Shown here one piece after another: positions 21,301 through 30,656 of a stretch of DNA of 64,000 nucleotides; positions within the stretch are counted from its first letter, which is position 1; each line of letters begins with the position of its first letter. A program made the position numbers and the translations under genes. The notes under the pieces are model-generated. The model worked only from the letters and a program-made list of their open reading frames with translations, did no database searches and was not told the DNA's origin. The stretch lies in NCBI GenBank assembly GCA_024349245.1, contig JALDNG010000005.1:21022501-21086500 (forward strand), given 5' to 3'. Source of the stretch: Neodontobutis hainanensis (taxonomy: Eukaryota > Chordata > Actinopteri > Gobiiformes > Odontobutidae).

Positions 21301-24195
21301 TCATTTTCGATACAAGCCCTATATCAAAAGTATCGATATTAAGGATTGATCTGCCCACCTAGTAATAAAGCTGAACGAACAAAAGATCGGCACCGTCGCG
21401 TAACTTCACTCATCCCACCTGTTCCACTTAATCTTTCCCTTCTCCTGACTGGTTTTGTCAAAAGTTATTTTTGTGGACCCTGACTGCAAACAAAGCCAAG
21501 AAGCTAGGCATGTAATATGAAAGTTTTGAATAATATCTAATGCCCAAAACCAACCAAATCTTTGCAAGATCAATGAGAAGCTGCAGGGTGAGGGTGAAAC
21601 TTTTGAACATTTTGTCACAGAGCTAAAGCTACTAGTCAAACAGTGCGGGTATGCCAACAGTGACGAGATGGTGCGTGACAGGAACATATTTGCCACTAAC
21701 TCACCACAAGTGAGAGAGAAACTGTTAAGCCAAGGCTCAGACCTTACGCCATTGACATTGCATTGACAATGTCAAGCATTGACAAGCACCAGAGGCGGCA
21801 CACACCATTCTCTCAAAGCAGAGGCACACGCCACAAAAAGGTGCAAAGGCAAGCAACAGTAACAACCCAAAGAAAACATGCAGGAGATGTGCGCAGCACG
21901 GTGATTGATGTATTAATGAATGTGTGTCCAGCTAAAGGAAGTAGGTGCAAAAGTTCAATCACTTTGCAAATGTTTGTCAAGCAACACAATACAAGTCAAA
22001 CCCAGTGTACACTAAACCCGATAATTCCAGTGGCTGTTTATAGACTCAATTACAAAAACAAATGAAGGAAAAACTAGAATAGTTGCTGTGAAATCACATT
22101 GAGCCAATATAAAAAAAAAAAAATTCATGTGCGCCTTCTCGCCTTCAATGCATGCTCCTACAGCTGCAAAGATACGACATTCAAATCCTGCTCTGCCCTG
22201 GCAAAGACATCCCTGTAGCCAACACGCTGTCCCGCAAGCCACTGCACGACTATAACACCACACTCAGTGAAGACACATGAGAATTGAGAGAAGCAAACAG
22301 AGAACCAGGGACACCTTCATCTGGCTGGGCATGGGTAAAGACATTACTGCCACAGTTGAAACTGCCCTATATGCCTGGAAAGGTGTGTTTCAAACACAAA
22401 AGAACCTCTCATATCACCATATCCCAGAAGGGCCCTGGCAAATCGTAAATTCAGATCTTTTCACATGGGAGGGAGATGAGTACATGATTGTTGTTGACTA
22501 TTACAGCCGCTATTTTGAACTAGAAAAACTTACTTCCACCACGTCAAGCTCAATCATTAAGAAAATGAAAGCTGTGTTTGCCTGGCATGAGCATGAGCAT
22601 GTGACATCAAGCCCTCATTACCCGCACAAAAACGGGCTTGCTGAGAGAACTGCAAAATAGAGAAAGCTCATGCTCAGAAAACTGACCCTTACCTGTCTCA
22701 CACCTGTAGATGGTTTGAAGTCTGGTTTGAACCTGCACAACTTCTTATGAGTAAACGTTTACACTATGTTCTCCCGGTGACAAACCAACATCTAAAACCT
22801 TGTATTACACGCTGAAGAGCGGTACGAGCAACAAGGAAAAAGACACAAGCTTCACAGAAACTGTACTATGACCAGAGCGCCAAACCACTAACTACACTAC
22901 AACAAGAAGATCATGTCTGGTACCAACAGGACAGTGGTCTGAGGAAACCTGCTGTCATTCTCAAGCCTGCAGAGACAACGCTCATACATCATCCGCACTG
23001 GCAAAGGACAGATGCTACGCTGCAGCCGAGGACACCTGATGGGCAATAAAGCACGACGGCCGACTGTTGAACCAGAGTGTGAGCGCCCAGCAACTTCACA
23101 ACAGCCTCTGCCGGCTTAAACGGCTAAAGGCACCGATTTACCAAGAGAGTCACTTCATAGGAGTGCAAGGCCCTAACGATAACTGTATCATTACTGGTAG
23201 GGAAAAAGTTTGGCTTGCAGTCACTTTTCTCAGTCAGGGTGTATAGTATTACAACATTTATTAGATTAATTATTTGGAAATGCAATATAAAACCCATTTT
23301 TAATACAGGCTCTTTGAGGGCCCACCCATGGGTAAACAATACAGTATTAATTGTAAATATCAAACTGTAAATATTGATATTATAACATGAGAATCTATAC
23401 TTACAAATTAGAAATATTGATTGAAATATTGATATTCTGGTATCAGTCCATCCATCCCTAGCCCCTGGGGTTTAGTAAACGTACTCGGTCTCAGGAACGT
23501 GCAGGGGATTCAGCACTCGTGCACGCAATGATCCACTTTACTTTGATAGATATTGAGCCAAATTATGAAACAGTGTCCTTTTTTAATTTTTGAGTTTTAA
23601 TTTAATGACTCTGCTTAAATAAAATACCATAATAAAACTTATATGTTTTTAGAAAGAAATAATGACAAATAAAACGCTATCAAACCCACATCAAACAGTC
23701 ATTTTTCAAACCTGCTTCAGTTCATCCTCTGACCCTGAAGGTGAGGGGATGAAGTCTCCAGAGTGTGCACGACTTTTTTTTATTATTTATACAAATATAA
23801 ATACATGACTAAAGACTAATTTATATGGGTCATGAGCCTATTATAAGTTTAATACATTCAATATAATATATATATAATAGAAAATATTCACTTGGGTGTA
23901 GCTGCAAAAACCAACCTTTCCTCGAGTTGTCCATCTCCCACTCTTCAAGATAACTAATGGTACTGCTGTCCTGGGGCTCTCCATCAGGAACAGGACTGGG
24001 GTTTTCAGCTAAAACTCCTTGAACAAAATGTGTAAAACTCGGGCCAGTGGACAGCTCAGTCCTGAACTTGTCTAAAGCCGTTTTTCTGTCTGGAGTCGCA
24101 GCTGAAGAGGCGCACAGTCTGTGCTGAGCACCTCGGACAAATGTCCAGAGTTTAGGGACACAGAACGAAATTCTGAAAACCCTCATACACTCCAT
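9668..24195 (-). CDS. cdk5rap1: CDK5RAP1, mitochondrial tRNA methylthiotransferase (13 coding exons)
   Basis: Coding exons, 5' to 3': 24195-23916, 18995-18892, 18807-18773, 17995-17895, 17823-17613, 17530-17410, 17009-16779, 15203-15106, 12923-12868, 12793-12663, 12584-12435, 12273-12133, 9793-9668. They join in frame to 594 codons plus TAA. The family adds a methylthio group to i6A37 of tRNAs (mainly mitochondrial), using two [4Fe-4S] clusters and S-adenosylmethionine. Visible here: an Arg-rich N-terminus free of acidic residues after the first few (likely mitochondrial targeting), the MTTase domain with Cys101 (ETYGCQMN), Cys137 (VTCSIR) and Cys175 (LGCMAERL), the radical-SAM CxxxCxxC at Cys250/254/257, 'HLPAQSGS' (exon 8), and a C-terminal TRAM domain (about 490-575). 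All introns are GT-AG except intron 6 (GC-AG). The start is the first ATG; Met4 is an alternative. The C-terminus seems to run about 17 residues beyond the mammalian one (from memory). Confidence 0.96.
10537..11575 (-). mobile_element. Degenerate Tc1-like element in cdk5rap1 intron 12
   Basis: Related to the better-preserved element at 13022-14880: same left end ('atgtgaaccctttggaattt'), same internal order ('actgggcgtccacttcttgg', 'cccaaagcgtct'). The transposase would be on the minus strand, but many stops and deletions break it and the right inverted repeat is missing. Confidence 0.8.
11630..11671. repeat. Perfect 14-bp inverted repeat (hairpin)
   Basis: Arms 'aacccactgtactg' (11630-11643) and 'cagtacagtgggtt' (11658-11671) are exact reverse complements around a 14-nt loop. 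With a small bulge the pairing extends into 'acactaa'/'ttagtgt'. It lies in cdk5rap1 intron 12. Confidence 0.8.
12133..12273 (-). CDS. cdk5rap1: cdk5rap1 coding exon 12
   Basis: 47 codons (507-553), TRAM domain: 'DLCGRTDGNMKVIFP' and 'MKAGDYVVVQ'. Donor CCAG|GTAGGT. Confidence 0.95.
12333..12370. repeat. (TA)n microsatellite in cdk5rap1 intron 11
   Basis: About 38 bp of alternating TA within a 161-bp intron, starting about 60 bp upstream of the exon 12 acceptor in gene orientation. Length variation here could alter intron size by a large fraction. Confidence 0.9.
12435..12584 (-). CDS. cdk5rap1: cdk5rap1 coding exon 11
   Basis: 50 codons (457-506): 'KTQAFHRLEDNVPSEVKQRR' and the start of the TRAM domain, 'STQLILVEG'. 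Donor GGG|GTGAGA. Confidence 0.94.
12663..12793 (-). CDS. cdk5rap1: cdk5rap1 coding exon 10
   Basis: Residues 413-456: 'GVSLSSDFISGFCGETEEEH' and 'YNMGFLFAYSMRK'. Donor AAAG|GTGGAA. Confidence 0.95.
12868..12923 (-). CDS. cdk5rap1: cdk5rap1 coding exon 9 (56 bp)
   Basis: Residues 394-413: 'GYTREAYLKLVENIKRIVPG'. Acceptor CTAAAG, donor CCAG|GTTATT. Only a 74-bp intron separates it from exon 10. Confidence 0.92.
12983..13010. repeat. (TAA)n microsatellite
   Basis: About nine TAA units just left of the Tc1-like element in cdk5rap1 intron 8. Confidence 0.85.
13022..14880 (-). mobile_element. Tc1-like transposon with both inverted ends, inactive
   Basis: The left end 'cagtggcaagacaaagtatg' and right end (reverse complement 'cagtggcaaggaaaagtatg') form inverted repeats similar over about 60 bp. 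TA dinucleotides flank the element (13020-13021 and 14881-14882), the Tc1/mariner target duplication. The minus strand carries a transposase relic: around 14068-14138 it reads 'KFAQEHIDNPQWYWQNVL', then a stop, then 'TDET', matching the region of the second catalytic Asp. It sits in cdk5rap1 intron 8, on the same strand sense as the host gene. Confidence 0.9.
15106..15203 (-). CDS. cdk5rap1: cdk5rap1 coding exon 8
   Basis: Residues 362-394: 'VLQLIAERANICKQ', 'IHLPAQSGSNRVLEAMRRG'. Too short and intron-bounded to appear as an ORF on its own. Donor GG|GTAAGA. Confidence 0.94.
15298..16434. mobile_element. Interspersed repeat copy B with short inverted termini
   Basis: Homologous to 195-1045. 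The ends are GTAACGATT (15298-15306) and AATCGTTAC (16426-16434), an exact 9-bp inverted pair, so a non-autonomous DNA transposon is likely. No target-site duplication could be recognised and no transposase is encoded. It fills most of cdk5rap1 intron 7. Confidence 0.6.
16779..17009 (-). CDS. cdk5rap1: cdk5rap1 coding exon 7
   Basis: 77 codons (285-361): 'GVKEVTLLGQNVNSY', 'KQGGLRFSDLLDQV' and 'RIRFTSPHPKDFPDQ'. Core of the radical-SAM barrel. In phase 0 at both ends. Confidence 0.95.
17408..17409 (-). promoter_or_regulatory. GC 5' splice site of cdk5rap1 intron 6
   Basis: The donor reads CAG|GCAAGT instead of GT. Frame and homology fix the boundary: exon 6 ends '...SDQ' at 17410 and exon 7 starts 'GVKEVTLLGQ' at 17009, after a proper AG. 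The bases around the GC match the strong consensus (CAG/GCAAGT) typical of GC-AG introns. Confidence 0.85.
17410..17530 (-). CDS. cdk5rap1: cdk5rap1 coding exon 6 (radical-SAM cluster motif)
   Basis: Residues 244-284, with 'RGCDNMCSYCIVPFTRG': the CxxxCxxC that binds the SAM-cleaving cluster. The exon ends 'LLSDQ'. The following intron starts GC (CAG|GCAAGT). Confidence 0.95.
17613..17823 (-). CDS. cdk5rap1: cdk5rap1 coding exon 5
   Basis: Residues 174-244: 'GCMAERL' (Cys175), 'VDILAGPDAYRDLPRLL' and 'SLEETYADIMPV'. This completes the MTTase domain and the linker to the radical-SAM domain. Donor GT|GTGAGT, phase 2. Confidence 0.95.
17895..17995 (-). CDS. cdk5rap1: cdk5rap1 coding exon 4
   Basis: Residues 140-174: 'REKAEQTIWNRL' through 'KIGILG'. 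Acceptor ATACAG, donor TTAG|GTGAGT, phase 1 exit inside Gly174. Confidence 0.93.
18773..18807 (-). CDS. cdk5rap1: cdk5rap1 coding exon 3 (35-bp microexon)
   Basis: Encodes 'ADVVLLVTCSI' plus two bases of Arg140, including the second cluster cysteine Cys137. The frame needs exactly this length: acceptor TTGCAG, donor CAG|GTCAGA. Confidence 0.93.
18892..18995 (-). CDS. cdk5rap1: cdk5rap1 coding exon 2
   Basis: Residues 94-128, beginning 'VYFETYGCQMNVND' with the first cluster cysteine (Cys101). Acceptor CTGACAG, donor GAA|GTAAGA, phase 0 exit. Confidence 0.95.
19230..19503 (-). mobile_element. tRNA-derived SINE in cdk5rap1 intron 1
   Basis: Reverse-oriented copy with 'gtcttgcccaaggacataac', the B-box region 'ggaatcgaaccag' in complement, and 'accgttctaccactg' from the head. 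Inserted in the sense orientation of the host gene. Confidence 0.85.
20208..21361 (-). mobile_element. hAT transposon remnant with BED zinc finger and 8-bp duplication
   Basis: The termini TAGAGGTGGGCA... and ...TGCCCACCTA are inverted repeats. The flanks GTAATGAA (20200-20207) and GTAATAAA (21362-21369) agree at 7 of 8 positions, fitting the 8-bp duplication of hAT elements. The minus-strand ORF 20790-20993 has 'NCDVWKKAIRNFGNNTNLHK', then 'RIKSH': a BED-type zinc finger with its second Cys changed to Trp. The remaining transposase is lost. It lies in cdk5rap1 intron 1. Confidence 0.8.
21540..23110 (+). mobile_element. Ty3/gypsy retrotransposon remnant, internally deleted
   Basis: A gag-like piece at about 21564-21760 ('EGETFEHFVTELKLLVKQCG') is followed by an abrupt jump to the RNase H end (about 22155-22250, 'PGKDIPVANTLSRKPL') and then integrase (about 22270-22660, 'VVDYYSRYFELEKL', 'SSPHYPHKNGLAER') with its C-terminal tail (to about 23100, 'YYDQSAKPL'). 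Protease and reverse transcriptase are missing. Integrase has lost the segment with the second catalytic Asp. Antisense to cdk5rap1 within intron 1. No LTRs were recognised. Confidence 0.85.
23916..24195 (-). CDS. cdk5rap1: cdk5rap1 coding exon 1
   Basis: Encodes residues 1-93 and the first base of codon 94. It contains the putative targeting peptide and the poorly conserved linker ending 'EEWEMDNSRK'. Donor AAAG|GTTGG, phase 1. Confidence 0.9.
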
Positions 24196-25419
24196 GTTTT
24201 GCTAAGAAGCTAAGTTAGCTAAATTCTGGTACTACAACTTGAGCTCGAATTAAACGCTGCCAGCTTAACTCTATGTTTAACTGTTGCTTATAATATTTTC
24301 TTGTGCTGTTACATATAATTATTGTTAAATTGTGAGATTAAATAGCCTGTTTTATCCGAGCCTCTCTTTCAAGTTAACTGTCATTGAAGACAGGTTACAA
24401 CGCATACACATGGACCTACAAAGATGTAATAATCGGCCCAAGATATAAAATGTTATGAAAATAAGTAAACGTTAATATTCTGTGGTTCTGACAATTCAAA
24501 GCAAAATAGCGTTTTCTGTAAATAACATACAACGCTGTTGATAAAGTATTAAGTAAATATATGTAACACACATAAAATATATAAAAAGCTACTTGCTAAA
24601 CATATGCGGAAAAACATAAACCACATTTCTTTTGCTTACGTATCATCTTTTTCAGAAGGCGCTTGGCAAGTAACTGATCCATTACCGCCACCTGGTGCTG
24701 CGGGGTGTGACAGTACGATTTGACATATTCCATTCAACTTATGTCTCTTTAAAATAGTTGATTCGTATTTCTTCTGCCATTGACTGACTGAGAAGAGTCA
24801 ATCACAAAACATTATTGTTAACATTATTTATACAGGGAAGGCCCAGTGAGAGCACAAAACTTTATTTTTCTTGAGCGCACTGTTTTCAAACAGTAGAACA
24901 ATGAGATTTACAACAATAAAATTTATAACAATGTGAAAATGGTAAAACAAACAAACAAGTGCATTTGTGCTGGTGCAGATCAACTGCCAAAGATTTAAGT
25001 GCACAAAAATCAGTTTGAATATGTTAGAGCTGAGATTAATATGGGAAAATGCAAAAACATACTTGTTTCTTGGCACCTGGCACCTGGGGTCCTTCATAGA
25101 CAGTATGGAACAAATCTATACTAATCAAAATTATAAAAATATCTTCAATTGTGAGGATTTAAAAAAAGTTAAATCACAAACTTATATAGAGCTTTGTTGA
25201 TATTATATATAGTCTTTCCCTATAAACGACAATCACAAAGGTGATAAAGCAGCTGAGTGACGAGTGCACCCAAAGGGATGGGTCGGGGCCATGAATTACA
25301 AAGAGATGTAAAGTAAATAAAGTAGAAATTTATTTGAAGAAATAAAACAGTATCCTAAAAGTATTTTTCATCTAATTATATGATTTTAAAAAGTGATATG
25401 GAAGATTGTGAATCATGTG
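24196..25419. other. cdk5rap1 5' flank and intergenic, no gene seen
   Basis: No TATA box, GC-rich island or second gene start is evident upstream of the cdk5rap1 ATG. The opposing ORFs at 24828-25200 are AT-rich shadows, possibly LINE 3' sequence. Confidence 0.45.
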
Positions 25420-25640
25420 AAACTATTTCTGATCTATATAAATGATTTATGTTTTGTATCAACTAAATTAACGTTTATCATATTTGCAGATGATCCCACT
25501 ATATTGTATTTAGGTAAAGACCTACAACTAATAGTAACTGAGATTACAACACAGCTAAACAAAAAGAAATGAATGAAAGAATGGTTCAACAATAATAAGT
25601 TATTATTAAAAACAACCTATCTAATGAGACAAAAAAAAGT
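25420..25640 (+). mobile_element. LINE L2/Maui-like RT fragment (YADD region)
   Basis: Translates as 'TKLTFIIFADDPTILYLGKD', then 'LQLIVTEITTQLNKK', stop, 'MKEWFNNNKLLL'. The FADD box is the RT catalytic motif. One stop and short length show it is dead. Probably the same family as 7795-8190. Confidence 0.75.
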
Positions 25641-26004
25641 TAGAAATAAGTCCCTTTTTTATTTTTGTTGCAATTTAGACATTTTAGTGTCATCAAGACT
25701 ATAAACACTATGAATCTTTTTTTGGAATATCTAGAATCTTACAAAAATATATAAATATAATTTTGTTTTAATATATATGTGAACAAACATTATGAAATGT
25801 TTTTTCTGTCTTTCTTTATACTTTGAAAACGGTAAGAATAATGCAACATATATTTAATAGTCACTAGCTGTTTTTGTTTTTGAGATGGCCAGACAGACTT
25901 AAAACTTCACTGGTGCTTCACTGTTTGCTAACCCTAGATTGAACAGCAGAGGGCAGAAACGCTGTGAACTGTCTGGCTTAACCATTAGTGGAAGAAGATT
26001 CCAG

Positions 26005-26037
26005 CCAATCAGACAACGAGGACCTGATTTACGTCAT
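26005..26037 (+). promoter_or_regulatory. Putative tarbp2 promoter motifs (CCAAT, CRE-like)
   Basis: CCAAT at 26005-26009 and TTACGTCA at 26029-26036 lie 155-190 bp upstream of the tarbp2 ATG, where the sequence becomes less AT-rich. No TATA box is seen. Confidence 0.35.
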
Positions 26038-26193
26038 ATTTGCGCCTCTGCTGAAGCGCCGCTACCTTTTGCGTGGTGTTTTGTTTCTTACATATATGAA
26101 ATAGAAAGTTGTGTCTAATGAAAGCAGGTGTTAGTTCAGTTTGGGGGGAGTTGCTATCCGAAACCACCCGGCTCTGTCTGTGTGAAATAGGGA

Positions 26194-26246
26194 ATGAACG
26201 ACGAGATAGCACCGGACAGCTGGAAGAGAAACTCCGGGTGCTCCAG
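26194..26246 (+). CDS. tarbp2: tarbp2 coding exon 1
   Basis: 'MNDEIAPDSWKRNSGCS' plus two bases of Ser18. Donor CCAG|GTAGGC. The phase (2) and the resulting 'CSSIEQML' junction support this start, although the exon is short and poorly conserved. Confidence 0.82.
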
Positions 26247-29200
26247 GTAGGCTAGGCTAAGAGCTAAAGATTCTTAAAGGCACTTTAACACATCGATCGG
26301 GGTTATTTCAAGCGTGCTCTATCTGCAAGTCGTTGTTCGTACATGCAGATTAAGTCTGCACACTCATTCACATTTAACTCTACTGACAGCTCAGCCACAT
26401 AAACAAGTGCTGGGAATAAATTGCCCCCTTGACTGCCTTCAGTGCTGACACAAACGACTCCAATGGTTAAGGTCAGGTTATCTGCAGAAAGTCAAATTTC
26501 CCATCTTCATAATTATTAATATTATAACAATAGTACTTGGTGCTAATTTATGCAAAGTTCACTTGAGGATCATTCCATGTGAAATTAAGAAATGACTCCC
26601 GCTTGAGTATCCTGGATTTGCTTTAAACGTTTGGATTTGGTATGCTTTTATTTTTTGAGATATTGAGATTGAAATAAGGGCTTCTGCTAAATAACAAAGC
26701 TCCACAAGCCATTACTTTGGAAGTATTTGCGTCACATGAAAGACATTTATAGACAGTGTTCTACACTGTGGAAAGTAAATCAAGTGACCCTCCGCTGGAG
26801 ATTTTAAGTTAAGGTCTGCCAATACTTGGGACACGTGGGGACATAGTCAGTTAAATTCACTAAAATGTACCCAAGGGGAAATTTGTTGGTCTCTTCACAT
26901 AAATAGATTCAGTCTTCTTCTTCTTCCCCAGACTGGCTGTTTTTTAGGAAGGAGTAGTTCTTGTTGTGTTCTGTCTTGACGCTCTCTGATCTCAGACGTC
27001 CACTGGCAGCTCACAGTTGTTCAAAAGCCCAATGCATGGGATGGTGTAAGTTGTTTAGTAAACACTGATCTGAAGGAGAGATCATTCGTTTTTTGGGTCT
27101 GTTCCTGGAACCAGTTCTAATGTTAATGTGACAGCCAGTGTCTGGTAGAGCTCTTGATTAAATTTAAACTGTAACTATGTGAGAAGTCTCTTGGTACACA
27201 CATACATGAAGTTATTATATCACACATTAAAAAAACTGATGTGGTTTATTGTCCTGGAAGTATCTTTTTTTTTTAACATTTATAGTTTTTGTTCAACCAT
27301 AAAATGTTTTACTGTGAAAAAGTGAAACTTCATGTTTTAAGGCAGGTAGGATTTTTGCTTTTGAAATATTTCACAGTAAACATTCATTCATTTTCTACCA
27401 CTTTGTCCCGTTAGGGGTCGCGGGTGACTGGAGGCTATCCCAGCAGCTTTGGGCCTGAGGCAGGGTACACCATGGACAGTGGCCAGTTGGTTGCAGGGCT
27501 GACATATAGAGACAGACAAACATTCACTCTCACATTCATTCACTGTAGAGTTGTCGATTAACCTAAACATGCATGTGTTTGGACGGTGGGAGGAAGCCAG
27601 AGTACCCGGAGAGAACCCACAGTAACACGTGGAGGACATGCAGACTCCTCACAGAAAGACCGGAGACGGCCGAGAATATTTGAGTCGGCCGGGTTTTGAA
27701 CTCACGACCTTCTTGCTGTGAGGCAGGAGTGCTAACCACTCTGCCACATGCACCCATCACAGTAAACACTTAACTAAAAATGATACTACATACTGTGCAC
27801 ATATGGAGTTGGTTACATGGACATTGATTACAGATAGTTTGAAGTGAATCCACGATGGTCAAGTAAGATGATTTTTCCCCAAAACATGTTGATTTCACAT
27901 GGAATGACCCGTGAGTCATTCTTCAGGACCGATCTTCTACACTCTCTTTTGTTTAAATAGAAAATGCCTAAAAATGCACAACTGTCATTAAAACATTCCA
28001 TAGTAACAAGCTGTGTTACAGTTTTTGTTTTTGTTTCATCAAGTATTGAGCAAATGCTGGCAGTGAACCCCGGGAAGACGCCCATCAGTCTGCTGCAGGA
28101 GTATGGAACGCGGATAGGCAAGACTCCAGTGTATGACCTGCTGAAGGCCGAGGGACAGGCCCACCAGCCCAACTTTACGTTCCGAGTGTCTGTGGGAGAC
28201 ATTAGTTGCACCGGCCAAGGGCCCAGCAAGAAGGCGGCCAAGCACAAAGCGGCCGAGGCTGCTCTGAAGATGCTCAAGGGAGGCCTGTGTGGTCCCACCG
28301 GAGTCGGTGTTGACGTGGACGGGTTTATCGGGGTGGATGTGGATGTGGGTGCAGACAGAGACAGGTCAGGATCACTTCAGATGCTTGTTGTCATCAGGAG
28401 AAAAATCAATAGTAAAGATTATTATTATTGCTAAAAATAATAATAAAATGTTAAATTAGAAATATTGTGCAGCCCTAATATTGTTATAATCAAATTAGTA
28501 GCAGCTGGAGGCTTTTAAACCTCCTTTTGGCACATCCCTGATGCCCTTTCCTGACGCATCCCTCTCTACTTTTATTCCTGGGCTTGGGACCAGGTGACCC
28601 TTGTGGCTTGAGTTGCTCAAACCCCCCAGTCTCCTGCACAAAAAGCAGGGGTACTACTAACCAATACACCAAATTCCAAATTTCTGATTGGATAAATCTG
28701 AAAAGCAAAGAGTTTATGTAATCATCTTTAAAAACATCTCTAAAAATTTAAAAGCAACACTTTTGTTTTTATGAGCTGAACTCAAAGAGCTAAGACATTT
28801 TTTATGTACACAAAAGGCCAATTTCTCTTAAATATTGTTCACAAATCTGTCCAAATCTGTGTCAGTGAGCAAATTTTCCTTTGCTGAGATAATCCATCCA
28901 CATCACAGGTGTGGCATATCAAGATTCTGATTAGAAAGCATGATTTTGCATTTTATTTATGGCATTTTAAAGGCACAGAGATACCGTTACGAGATTTTGC
29001 AACAAACTATCATTCTGAATACACTCTGAATGATCATGAAGTCTGTCTAAATATAATACCAAACTGAAAACAACTTAATAATATTGTGGTACAAGCAGTT
29101 CTTTGCGAATGTAAATTGTAATTTCAGTAATGATACATTTGTGATATGTATTGCAGCAGTATGTTTAAATGTGCATGTTTATTTAATTATTCACTAATGC

Positions 29201-30623
29201 TTAAATGATTCCCAGGTACGTTTGTTATTTAAGCTAAATACTGCACATTACAACATGGTACATTAAAGTGATGTTTCTTTTTGGTCCGATCTTTGCAGCT
29301 CTCCCTCTGAAATGAAGACCCATGGCACCTCTCAGCAGTCTGAATGTAACCCAGTGGGAGCGCTGCAGGTCTGACCTCATTTATTTTACAAGGGTTTGTA
29401 GTTTCAGTACCATGTCTAATTATTTGTGAATTTGTTTATTCCTTCTTCAGGAGCTGGTGGTACAGAAAGGATGGCGTTTGCCGGAGTACACGGTCACACA
29501 GGAGTCAGGCCCAGCGCATCGCAAAGAGTTCACCATGACCTGCAGAGTGGAGAGGTTCATGGAAATAGGTACTTTGCTTGTACCCTGCTGGACCTCAGTA
29601 ATCATTTTAGTTGTTGTAGGATTGTGAATAAACTGTTTAACATGGTTTTAGTTTAAAGGTGGGTGTGTAGTTTATGGCCTTTTTGGAGACATCTGGTAGT
29701 GGCAGATTGCAGTTGCTAAGCCTTGCCCTCAAATGCCAACAGTGCATCAATACTCTTGGACATTCTTGAGCTCCTTTTGCAATACATTGAAGTTTGGAGT
29801 GGAGCACGTTTTGGTCAGACATCTAAAATAAATCCTGAAACAGGCACATAGATTTTATGTTGTGCTTCTAAAATGTGTTTTAATGTTACTGGTAACAAAC
29901 ACTCATACACTGCTCTTTTCAGAGTTTAATCCTAATTTTAAAATCTCCAGGAAGTGGAACGTCCAAAAAGCTGGCCAAGAGAAATGCAGCAGCAAAGATG
30001 TTGTCACGTATTCATAACGTTCCAGTTGACTTAAGGACCAGCAATGAAGCAGAGACCGAAGATGACACTTTCAATCTGGTGAGAAATCCCCTGAAAGTCT
30101 ATGTTCAAAATATAACACAGTGGACATGCAGTTGTGCTCATAAGTTTACATAACCTGGCAGAATGTGCAATTATTTGGACATTTTTCAGAGAATATGAAT
30201 GATAACACAAAAACCTTTCTTTCGCTCATAGATAGTGGTTGGGTGAAGCCATTTATTGTCAAACAATTGTGTTTATTCTTTTTAAATCATAATGACAACA
30301 GAAACAACCCAAATGATCCTGATCAAAAGTGATTACATACCTAAGTGCTTAATAATGTTTATTGCCACCTTTAGCATCAATGACAGCTTTAAGTGGTAGC
30401 AGGGCTCTAGAGTGCGACAAAAAAAAAAAAATCTGTAGTTGCACTGGTGCGAACATACGTTCAAAAAAAACAATAATAAAGTAAAAAAAAAAAAAAAAAA
30501 TCTGATTCCGGTTATATGATAACTCCAGATTCTTGACCACTGTTCTTTAGCCTTTGAAAGCTACGCCGTGAGGTCAACAGTAATACAATGGGTTCCTTAT
30601 TGATAAACATATATGTATATATG

Positions 30624-30656
<33 letters not shown>

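Noticed and set aside
22277..22660. Host gene of 127 codons
   Set aside because: It is the integrase part of a Ty3/gypsy remnant, antisense within a cdk5rap1 intron.
27964..28434. 156-codon single-exon ORF as a complete gene
   Set aside because: The real exon is 28044-28364. The ORF ends are intronic read-through, and the splice sites give in-frame TARBP2 junctions on both sides.
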